The translations under genes were made by a program, and so were the position numbers. This document shows positions 1 through 5,071 of a DNA stretch of 5,071 bases, piece after piece (position 1 is the first letter of the stretch; every line of letters begins with the position of its first letter). Under the pieces are notes generated by a model. The model made no database searches, was not told where the DNA came from, and was given only the letters and a program-made list of their open reading frames with translations. The DNA comes from Gammaproteobacteria bacterium. GTDB taxonomy: Bacteria > Pseudomonadota > Gammaproteobacteria > Francisellales > CACEW01. The stretch is taken from contig JANQIS010000108.1 of the NCBI GenBank assembly GCA_028282045.1, forward strand, positions 1-5,071, in the 5' to 3' direction.

Positions 1-2
1 AT

Positions 3-377
3 GAAGTGTATTGCGCATTGAAAAAGCAACGTGTTTATGTTGCATTGCAGTGTCCTGAGTATTGGTTTTCGCAAGAGCTATTGACGCCCCCGCCAAGCTT
101 GCAAACTGCTACGCCATTACACCAGGATGATTGGGTGCAGCAGCAGCTTATGGCGTTGCAGGGTGCTGCACAAGCGCCATTCTATTGGGACTATATTGTT
201 GATGAGTCTGCGCAATGGCAACTTTACTATTTGCCACAGTCGCGTCTAGCACCTTGGCAGCAGCACTGCCAGCGGCGTAATTTTATTGTACGAGCAATCA
301 CCCCTACTTCAGATAAACAACCGCAAGGCTGGTCTTTTATCTGGCCAAATGTGGAGATGATCAGTGCCACAGTGTGA
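3..377 (+). pseudogene. pilM: PilM/HofM-like (ComA-like) fragment, open at the left edge, C-terminus missing
   Basis: PilM is the cytoplasmic, actin-like/SHS2-fold protein that binds the N-terminal tail of PilN at the base of type IV pilus and DNA-uptake machines. The frame is open to the window edge, so the GTG at 6 need not be the start. From there, residues ~10–30 (RVYVALQCPEYWFSQELL) fit the SHS2-type strand after the N-terminal lobe, residues ~58–65 (FYWDYIV) fit the 'hD[YF]-V' strand, and RAITPTSD at ~96–103 matches the 'VSAITPDAS' segment I recall from E. coli HofM. About 20 residues later the frame ends at TGA 375–377, whereas HofM continues for roughly 80–100 residues. The N-terminal lobe would lie before the window. 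The next pil gene is 326 bp away, although these genes normally abut. I infer a truncated or frameshifted pilM. The assignment rests on weak similarity plus its position ahead of pilN. Confidence 0.55.
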
Positions 378-500
378 CGTTAACTATAAAAAAGCTCTGC
401 CCGTTTTAGGCAATCTGGTTTTTAAGCAGGTCAGGGTAGTTTTACATTTGCAAGAATACAGCCAGCTCAACATCAAGCACAACAAATGGGCTGCTGGGGT

Positions 501-520
501 AGCTGTCGGTAACGACAGCT
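501..520. repeat. Perfect 8-bp inverted repeat with GTAA tetraloop
   Basis: AGCTGTCG at 501–508 and CGACAGCT at 513–520 are exact reverse complements around the loop GTAA. As RNA this would be a GC-rich stem capped by a GNRA-class tetraloop. It is followed by only TTT, so it is not a classical intrinsic terminator. It lies in the gene-poor stretch between the pilM fragment and pilN. It could be an mRNA processing or stability element, or part of a structured RNA, or chance. Confidence 0.6.
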
Positions 521-693
521 TTGTGACGGTGGCCAGGCCGTCAGATAAACTGCAGCCGTTGTATCGTCGGGCAGACGGGATCTTAAGCCTGCCAGGTGAA
601 TCACGAAAATGGTCGGCAACAGGAATTTGTGAAAGATGGCGAGATATTTCGCCCTGTCTAACCCGGCGGGAATCTTCTTGCTTAAGCTGGGAG

Positions 694-700
694 AGGAGGT
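694..700 (+). promoter_or_regulatory. Strong ribosome binding site for pilN
   Basis: AGGAGGT lies three bases before the ATG at 704. The spacing is short but the match to anti-SD is full, which fixes ATG 704 as the pilN start even though this gives about 21 residues before the conserved INVFPWR motif. Confidence 0.7.
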
Positions 701-703
701 CAA

Positions 704-1282
704 ATGCGAGCCAATGAGTATCAGCAATGTTTGGCTAACGCCCAAGAACACCACTGCTCACACTCAATCAATGTATTCCCCTGGCGCCAGCAGGTATGGC
801 GCCGTCATGCCAAGCGCTGTTTGTTGATGTTTGTGGTGCCTTTGGCTATAGCGCTGCTGTTGCTGGTTGGTGTGCTTGCCTATGGCATGCTAACTCGCGC
901 AACCGGGATGCAGCACCATCAGTTGCTACAGCTCGAACAACAATCGCAACACTTAAAGCAACAATTTGCGCTCGAGCAGCGCCGTTGGCAAATGTTACAG
1001 TGTGACAAAAATCAATTGATATAAATTGCTGCTTGGTGGCAGCGCATTGCCAAGACGATACCGACAACGTTGCAATTACAAAAATGGCGTGCAGATCAGC
1101 AGAGTTTACATTTGTCGTTGCACTATCAGCGTGTGATGACACTGCAGCGATGGACTCAAGGTCTGCAACGTTTGCCTGACGTTACAGCAGTTCATTGGCA
1201 TGAAATGAAGCAGCAACAAAATCAGCGTGTGGCCATAGTAATTATTCAATTATCAGCGGGACATTGCCATGAAACACCTTGA
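704..1282 (+). pseudogene. pilN: pilN/hofN (comB-like) inner-membrane assembly protein, split by an in-frame TAA
   Basis: PilN is a bitopic inner-membrane protein: its short cytoplasmic tail binds PilM and its periplasmic ferredoxin-like domain pairs with PilO. The tail motif INVFPWRQQ is at residues 22–30 and the membrane helix (LLMFVVPLAIALLLL) at ~40–62. I recall E. coli HofN as INFLPWRQQ…LLMFVAPLLLA, a close match. A Gln-rich coiled coil follows (~70–100). Codon 107 is TAA (1022–1024). The same frame then continues without another stop to TGA 1280–1282 and reads as the expected PilN C-terminal domain (WWQRIAKTIPTTLQL, then RWTQGLQRLP). Without the stop the protein would be about 192 residues, normal for the family. 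As written, translation yields a 106-residue stub with only the anchor and part of the coiled coil. TTG 1070 could give a fragment but has no clear ribosome site. The reading frame overlaps the next gene by 14 bp. Confidence 0.85.
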
Positions 1283-2123
1283 AACTTGGCTTATGCGTTC
1301 AAGCGCTGTGCGCGATAGTATTCTGTTGGGCAGTGGGGCAGCAATCGTGGTTTTGAGTCTGGCCTTGTTTAGCTTATGGCATATGCAGCAACATTGGCGT
1401 GCGCCTTTACAGGCACAACAACGACGTATCCAAATACTTAAGCAACAGGTACATACCTTAAAGCAACAGCGGTCGCAGCAACAACAGCAGTTAAGTGCTC
1501 TAGCGGCACACCATTGGCTGCGACCTGACTGGCACGTTCTTCTGCAATTAGCTGAGCAAAGTAATGTGCAGGTAGTGCACTTCACACAAGTTGATTCCTC
1601 TGAGCACACTGATCATGCGGTAGCCTCGTTTGTTTTGCAGGGACACTACAATGCGCTATTACAATGGTTACAAACACTTGCTAACACCACTGCCGGTCTG
1701 ACCCTGTCACAATGGCAGATGCAGCCACTTGCCCATAATGTCGAGCAATTACGCCTGAAGGCAATGTTTTCCTGGGCATTGGCCAAACAACTGGTGCGGC
1801 CGGACACTGGGGTGAGGGTGGTGCAGCAGCAACTGACCAGCCCGTTTCGATTGCATGCATCCAATCATGCTATATCAAACTCACAGCCTTGGAAATTGGT
1901 CGGTACTATGCAGTTAGGCCGACAAGCATTGGCATTATTTTCTGTGGGGGAAGAGTTGGTTTCACGCAAGACTGGCAGCCGCATAGGTCGGCATGGACAA
2001 TACCGATTAATCAAAATTAACGATCAGACTATTTTATTGAACCGGCAAGACAAGGACGTGTTTTGCCATTGGCACATTGGAGGTGCGATAACGTGCGCTA
2101 CTACATCTCAGCTATCATCTTAG
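1269..2123 (+). CDS. Fused PilO–PilP (HofO–HofP-like) periplasmic alignment-complex protein
   Basis: This 284-residue product appears to join two proteins normally made separately. Residues 1–173 are PilO-like: a short cytoplasmic end, one membrane helix at ~18–38, a very Gln-rich coiled coil at ~45–80 (LKQQRSQQQQQLSAL), and a small alpha/beta domain (LLQLAEQSNVQVVHF; SFVLQGHYNALLQWLQTL; LRLKAMFSWALAK). Residues ~186–270 are PilP-like: the PilP signature LTSPFR at 189–194, then PWKLVGTMQLGRQALALF, a GxxxGRHGQYRLIKI segment and strand QTILLN, ending in DVFCHW, which recalls the 'TNCEPPQW' end of HofP. No signal peptide, lipobox or start with a ribosome site precedes the PilP part, so it must be delivered to the periplasm through the PilO anchor. 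ATG 1269 has a weak GGGA site at 1258–1261. The gene ends in TAG, 31 bp inside pilQ. PilN, its partner, is broken. Confidence 0.75.
   Translation: MKHLETWLMRSSAVRDSILLGSGAAIVVLSLALFSLWHMQQHWRAPLQAQQRRIQILKQQVHTLKQQRSQQQQQLSALAAHHWLRPDWHVLLQLAEQSNVQVVHFTQVDSSEHTDHAVASFVLQGHYNALLQWLQTLANTTAGLTLSQWQMQPLAHNVEQLRLKAMFSWALAKQLVRPDTGVRVVQQQLTSPFRLHASNHAISNSQPWKLVGTMQLGRQALALFSVGEELVSRKTGSRIGRHGQYRLIKINDQTILLNRQDKDVFCHWHIGGAITCATTSQLSS
2079..2084 (+). promoter_or_regulatory. Ribosome binding site that sets the pilQ start at GTG 2093
   Basis: GGAGGT sits eight bases before GTG 2093. The longer alternative from TTG 2063 has no such site and would put ten extra residues (MPLAHWRCDN) ahead of a clear signal peptide. 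The site lies within the 3' end of the PilO–PilP frame, consistent with coupled translation. Confidence 0.75.
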
Positions 2124-3667
2124 TCAGCTTGACGTTATGCCAATTCGTATGGGCAGTAAAGCCGGTTATTACCCAGTTGGCTATCAAGCCATCTACTACT
2201 GGAGCAGTTGTGCTGATGCAATACCAAGGGCAAGTGGGCCGGCCAACGGTGCACACTCGTGGCCAGCAGATAATTTTAGTGTTTCATCACACTAGATTGG
2301 CAACATTATGGCGTCAGCCTATCCCTTGGCAAGGTAAGGTGCAGCACCTGCAAGGCCAGCAGCAGGGCGATGATACACAATTGATACTAACATTAAAGCA
2401 GCCGATGAAATTGCATTTGCACCAGCATGATCAATGCTGGTTGTTATCATTACAAACACCCCAAAGCGTATCAGGTCTGGTTACCCTGAATGTGCAACAA
2501 GCTGATTTAGCCAAAGTGATCAGTACATTGGCTGCTTATTCGCATCAAAGTTTGGTGCTCAGCCCTGAGGTGAAGGGCAATATTACCGTGCATTTACATA
2601 ATGTGCCTTGGCATAAGGCGTTACAAACGGTGTTGTTATCACATGATCTACTGATGGCAGAGGATAACAATGTGCTCTACATCGGCCCTGTTGATAGTGT
2701 ATTAAAGCATTTAAAAGATTGGCATCAAGCCAGTGAGCAGCAAGCAGCTTTAGAGGCATTGCAATCAGTGATATTACCGTTGCATTATGCCAAGGCCCAG
2801 GTGCTTGCAACTCAGCTCAATAAAGGTGCGGTAAAATTATTGAGTAAACGTGGTCAGGCAGCAATCGATCAACGCACTAATACCCTATTGATACGCGATA
2901 TCCCGGCACGACTTCATGTGATTGAAGACTGGGTGCACCATGTGGACCGGCCCGTGTCACAGGTGCATATTAAAGCGCGTATCGTGTTGGTCAATGAGTC
3001 TGCAGTAAAAGAATTTGGTGCTTTATTGAATCAGCGTGGTGAGGCATCAGGGGGTTTTGGCAGTATTGGTAAATTAGCCCCTAACACACCCTTGCTTGAT
3101 CCGGCCGGTGCGTTAGGGGTGTCGCTAGGGACATTGCCTGGTGGAGCCTGGCTGGATTGGGAATTACAAGCTTTGAGTGCAGCAGGACAAGGAGAAGTGA
3201 TTGCCAGTCCATCGTTAACGGTAAGCAATCGTCAGTCTGCCAGTATTGAACAAGGAGATGATGTGCCATATCAGGTGTCCGCCGGCAGCAGTGGTGCTAC
3301 TGCCGTGCAGTTTAAAAAGGCTGTTTTGGGGCTGAGTGTTACTCCACAGGTTACCACCGGTCATAACGTCGTGTTGGCATTACAGGTGAACAAGGACTCT
3401 GTGACACGCAATAAAGGTGCTGCAGGCGATGTGCCCATTGTGGCGACATCGGTGATTAAAACCACGGTACAGGTGGCTTCGGGGCAGACCATTGTGCTGG
3501 GAGGAATTAAGTTGCTGCAACATCGGCAGGATAATCGTACCATCCCGGGTTTGGGAAAATTACCTGTGATTGGTGCACTTTTTTTCATGGGATTATGGGT
3601 AGTGGTTGGCGTAATTATTTTTCTACAAACCGGTGCCTGGCCGCCTGTCAATAACACCTTGATGTAA
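2093..3667 (+). CDS. pilQ: PilQ/HofQ (ComE-like) outer-membrane secretin
   Basis: Secretins form the multimeric outer-membrane channel for type IV pili or for DNA uptake pseudopili. From GTG 2093 the protein is 524 residues. A signal peptide spans 1–21 (cleavage near FVWA/VKP). Then come an AMIN-type beta domain (~24–121), the STN/N0 domain (~128–200, VTLNVQQADLAKVISTLA), the N1 secretin_N domain (~225–290, VILPLHYAKA…TNTLLIRDIP), and the secretin core from ~292. Core motifs present are GQGEVIASPSLTVSNRQSA (365–383), VPYQ (391–394), VTPQVT (416–421), TTVQVASGQTIVLGGI (457–472) and PGLGKLPVIGALF (485–497). After this the usual charged loop and 'REL(V/I)(V/I)F(I/L)TPR' strand are replaced by a hydrophobic stretch FFMGLWVVVGVIIFLQTGAW. 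The VIIFLQT part may be a degraded copy of that strand. The gene is open throughout, but its 3' end may be damaged. It is short and lacks repeated AMIN domains, as in HofQ/ComE. Confidence 0.9.
   Translation: MRYYISAIILVSLTLCQFVWAVKPVITQLAIKPSTTGAVVLMQYQGQVGRPTVHTRGQQIILVFHHTRLATLWRQPIPWQGKVQHLQGQQQGDDTQLILTLKQPMKLHLHQHDQCWLLSLQTPQSVSGLVTLNVQQADLAKVISTLAAYSHQSLVLSPEVKGNITVHLHNVPWHKALQTVLLSHDLLMAEDNNVLYIGPVDSVLKHLKDWHQASEQQAALEALQSVILPLHYAKAQVLATQLNKGAVKLLSKRGQAAIDQRTNTLLIRDIPARLHVIEDWVHHVDRPVSQVHIKARIVLVNESAVKEFGALLNQRGEASGGFGSIGKLAPNTPLLDPAGALGVSLGTLPGGAWLDWELQALSAAGQGEVIASPSLTVSNRQSASIEQGDDVPYQVSAGSSGATAVQFKKAVLGLSVTPQVTTGHNVVLALQVNKDSVTRNKGAAGDVPIVATSVIKTTVQVASGQTIVLGGIKLLQHRQDNRTIPGLGKLPVIGALFFMGLWVVVGVIIFLQTGAWPPVNNTLM
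3077..3120. repeat. Long imperfect inverted repeat inside pilQ
   Basis: The left arm (3077–3090, containing CCCCTAAC) pairs with the right arm (3107–3120, containing GTTAGGGG) at 12 of 14 Watson–Crick positions around a 16-nt loop; the outermost pair would be G·U and one A·C mismatch splits the stem. It encodes the Pro/Gly-rich loop near residues 329–342 of PilQ. No T-run follows, so it is not a terminator. Confidence 0.55.
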
Positions 3668-3675
3668 GCCTCGTC

Positions 3676-3719
3676 ATTTAGAGGTTGCCGCCTTTCTAAA
3701 TAGAATTCGTCCAGGCAAC
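3676..3719. terminator. Overlapping inverted repeats in the convergent pilQ / membrane-protein spacer
   Basis: Two alternative stems occupy the 56-bp spacer: ATTTAGA (3676–3682) with TCTAAAT (3695–3701), and GTTGCC (3684–3689) with GGCAAC (3714–3719). The arms interleave, so only one can form at a time. The position between two convergent genes suggests transcript-end structures for either strand, but neither stem is followed by a clear T-run and the first is AT-rich. The call as a terminator is an inference from position. Confidence 0.35.
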
Positions 3720-3723
3720 TAAC

Positions 3724-4950
3724 TTAATGGTACTTACAGTGAAATATATAAAAAAATTGATTTTCAACTGGCATGGGCTGACAGTTGCGCATCAGTTGGT
3801 TGAAACGAGGCGATGATAGCATAAAATCCAAATAGCTAAATGATACAGTTTGACCCTTAGGATAAAGATGATTCTTGAAGGTAACATTGGATTTTCTTCT
3901 GGTTACAATAATATAGTCAGGCGGTTTGCGCTGCATATCCGACATAAGCATATCAAAGAACCTGGTTTTTAATTTACGTGCCGTATTCAGGTGGCCATCT
4001 AGTTGTATTAATTTTAATTCGCTGATTAATCCCAATATTAAAAATCTTGATGCAAGCTTAATATGAGTTTTATAGACAATGACTGATGGATCTATTCTGA
4101 AGGTAACAAACAGTACCCGTTTATTTTTTTGCAGATGCTGATCAATATAGGTAATTAAAGATTGATATGGCTTAACGGTCTTACTGTTAGGGTTTAAGAA
4201 CTGCTGGTTAAACGTATAGGCTTGGTTTATTTGCAGGAAAATAAGGCTCATAGAAGCATAAACTAAAAGTACTTTTATGAGCTTGATTTGTGCCAATACC
4301 TTGAAGTATCTGGATAGTATTACCCAAAATACTAAACTAATCAGTATAGGGATTAAAAAGTTTTGCACAGTGTAGTTAATGTAGAAGGATACCTGTAAAA
4401 GTCTTAGCTCGACAAACAGGCCAATGAAAAGCGGTACAAGCAGTGCCAGCATAACAGTAAAGTGCTTGGTGCGTAAGCCATAAACAACCGATATCAGCAA
4501 CAATATAATGGCAGGAATTCCATTGCTAATCGTATAGAAGGACTGTAGGTATAAATAGCTAAAACTAAATGCGGCTAATAAATGAATAATCAATAGGGTT
4601 GTTGTTGTTCTGTTTGAGCGATGTAGCACTGTCAATACTATAAATACTAACGAGATCAGTGATACAGCAATTGCTGGATATAGGTGGTAATACGATATGC
4701 GGCCGGACAACACGCATGCTATGGTAAAACCAATCGTGGCCAAGGTGAACAGATTAAAAAAATGCGATTTCCAAGCACGATTTTGCCAATAGTGCCAAAA
4801 GATAACGGGCAAACAAAGGAGTAAGAATAAACAACTCGGATAAGAAAAAAGCATACGTGTCAGCGATATTTCACCGCTTAAAGCTTGATAAAATGGGAGA
4901 ATAAAAGGTATGTCTTTGGTAAGGTATGTTTTAAAAAATATCAATACCAC
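3724..4950 (-). CDS. Polytopic inner-membrane protein with soluble C-terminal domain, GT-C-like; probably 5'-truncated by nonsense mutation
   Basis: I cannot name this gene. From GTG 4950 it gives 408 residues: hydrophobic helices at about 35–52, 66–82, 88–109, 117–135, 143–159, 164–185, 196–213 and 223–241, then a mostly soluble domain (~245–408) that should face the periplasm or cytoplasm. The motif SGRISYYHLYPA at ~82–93 resembles a 'KGW-YH--PA' motif I associate with uncharacterised GT-C-type (lipid-linked sugar transferase) membrane proteins. The many-helix plus soluble tail layout also fits that fold, but no catalytic acidic motif in a first external loop is visible. The GTG has no Shine–Dalgarno and starts in the middle of a hydrophobic helix. 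In the same frame, an ATG at 5004–5002 precedes a TGA at 4992–4990, giving M-K-L-I-stop-R-H-P-L followed by a Val/Leu-rich helix that runs into this frame. The coding is AT-richer than the pil genes. It is convergent with pilQ and probably unrelated in function. Confidence 0.6.
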   Translation of the reverse strand: MVLIFFKTYLTKDIPFILPFYQALSGEISLTRMLFSYPSCLFLLLCLPVIFWHYWQNRAWKSHFFNLFTLATIGFTIACVLSGRISYYHLYPAIAVSLISLVFIVLTVLHRSNRTTTTLLIIHLLAAFSFSYLYLQSFYTISNGIPAIILLLISVVYGLRTKHFTVMLALLVPLFIGLFVELRLLQVSFYINYTVQNFLIPILISLVFWVILSRYFKVLAQIKLIKVLLVYASMSLIFLQINQAYTFNQQFLNPNSKTVKPYQSLITYIDQHLQKNKRVLFVTFRIDPSVIVYKTHIKLASRFLILGLISELKLIQLDGHLNTARKLKTRFFDMLMSDMQRKPPDYIIVTRRKSNVTFKNHLYPKGQTVSFSYLDFMLSSPRFNQLMRNCQPMPVENQFFYIFHCKYH

Positions 4951-5071
4951 GGCTAGATACAGTAATACTACAACTACTAGAGGGTGTCGTCAAATTAATT
5001 TCATCCATGGATTAAGCTATTAGAACGTATATAATTCGTGGTGTTGAGAGCGATTTATGTTAATGGAGTAA
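4951..5071. other. 5' flank of the membrane-protein gene; possible rightward -10 box
   Basis: This end holds the lost first codons of the minus-strand gene (4951–5004). Upstream of those, all three minus frames contain stops. On the plus strand TATAAT at 5030–5035 is an exact -10 hexamer, but the bases 16–18 bp upstream do not resemble TTGACA, so any promoter firing rightward out of the window is tentative. No RNA gene or complete open frame is visible here. Confidence 0.3.
4990..4992 (-). other. In-frame TGA near the original start of the membrane-protein gene
   Basis: Reading leftward from ATG 5004–5002, codons 2–4 are AAA TTA ATT, codon 5 is TGA, and the frame then stays open for 421 codons to TAA 3726–3724. 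The residues right after the stop (RHPLVVVVLLYLAVVLIFF) form a textbook first membrane helix after a short basic N-terminus. The intact form was plausibly M-K-L-I-W/R-R-H-P. One base change (for example TGG or CGA to TGA) would explain it. No good ribosome site precedes ATG 5004, so the original gene could also have started further upstream. Confidence 0.6.

Larger units (their letters stand above)
378..703 (+). other. Gene-poor stretch between pilM fragment and pilN; possible decayed pilM 3' end
   Basis: In a healthy cluster this space would code for the PilM C-terminus or be absent. Plus frame 1 is open from about 364 to 717 but gives a product I do not recognise. One short piece near 484–513 (NKWAAGVAVG) faintly resembles the 'FAIALGLALG' end of PilM proteins. 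Frame 2 gives another protein-like piece (ENGRQQEFVKDGEIFRPV) ending at TAA 659–661. Switching of plausible coding between frames is what an indel-damaged gene would show, but neither piece is a confident match. A minus-strand open frame over 473–754 has no recognisable features. The stretch also holds a perfect hairpin (501–520) and a smaller one (GGCGA/TCGCC near 639–654). A strong Shine–Dalgarno for pilN lies at its right end. Confidence 0.4.

Noticed and set aside
398..423. TGCC…GGCA stem followed by TTTTT as an intrinsic terminator after pilM
   Set aside because: The stem is only 4 bp and is six bases away from the T-run; too weak to call.
364..717. Plus frame 1 open frame of 117 codons as a real small gene
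   Set aside because: It overlaps the end of the PilM-like frame, begins at a GTG without a clear ribosome site, its C-terminal third looks non-coding, and it overruns the well-supported pilN start.
473..754. Minus-strand open frame of 93 codons across the pilM–pilN gap
   Set aside because: It runs into the pilN 5' end, has no recognisable motif and no convincing ribosome site; most likely an antisense shadow.
1459..1490. CAG/CAA-rich tract as a microsatellite or phase-variable repeat
   Set aside because: It encodes the Gln-rich coiled coil of the PilO part, with mixed CAG and CAA codons and no uniform repeat unit that would slip out of frame.
1253..1609. Cys-rich minus-strand open frame opposite the PilO region
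   Set aside because: The Cys/Ser/Ala richness is the antisense image of Gln/His-rich coding on the plus strand; no start context or motif supports it.
2063..2092. TTG 2063 as the pilQ start
   Set aside because: It lacks a ribosome site and would bury the signal peptide; GTG 2093 with GGAGGT eight bases upstream is clearly better.
2823..2832. AAGGTGCGGT as a Haemophilus-type DNA uptake signal
   Set aside because: The core AAGTGCGGT is interrupted by an extra G, it occurs once, and it lies in ordinary pilQ coding sequence.
4990..4992. TGA read as tryptophan (alternative genetic code)
   Set aside because: The pilN interruption is TAA, not TGA. TGA is the natural end of the pilN frame at 1280–1282, and tryptophan is encoded by abundant TGG throughout.

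Overview
The window looks like chromosomal DNA of a gammaproteobacterium. The main reason is a run of plus-strand genes in the order PilM–PilN–PilO–PilP–PilQ. At the residue level this run resembles the short, competence-type branch (HofMNOPQ of enterics, ComA–E of Haemophilus) more than the long Pseudomonas-type pilMNOPQ. The products are rich in Gln, His and Trp. The pil region is roughly 50% G+C by eye. I cannot name the genus.

Positions 1–3667 (+) hold the pil/com cluster: a PilM-like fragment open at the left edge and ending at 377; about 326 bp with no convincing gene (378–703), containing a perfect GTAA-loop hairpin at 501–520; pilN (704–1282), interrupted by an in-frame TAA at 1022; one open frame that joins PilO-like and PilP-like domains (1269–2123); and the secretin pilQ (2093–3667), whose last ~28 residues do not look like a normal secretin end. 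The pilN/pilOP and pilOP/pilQ boundaries overlap by 14 and 31 bp, as expected for one translationally coupled transcript. In a working system, cytoplasmic PilM docks on the tail of PilN, PilN–PilO–PilP form the periplasmic alignment complex, and PilQ is the outer-membrane channel for the pilus or pseudopilus and/or incoming DNA.

Positions 3668–3723 are a short convergent spacer with inverted repeats. Positions 3724–4950 (-) encode an AT-richer polytopic membrane protein with a soluble C-terminal domain, GT-C-like in architecture and of unproven function. The same frame continues upstream through a TGA at 4992–4990 to an ATG at 5004, reading M-K-L-I-stop-R-H-P-L, so the apparent GTG start at 4950 probably lies inside a damaged gene. 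Positions 4951–5071 hold that lost 5' end and a possible rightward -10 box.

The main message is decay beside retention. pilM, pilN and the membrane-protein gene each carry an apparent lesion, and pilQ may carry one at its 3' end, while the PilO–PilP fusion remains fully open. This fits a lineage recently losing DNA uptake or type IV pili, as in host-restricted bacteria undergoing genome reduction. Nothing here demonstrates a wholly new system. The most distinctive items are the PilO–PilP fusion and the cluster of nonsense lesions.
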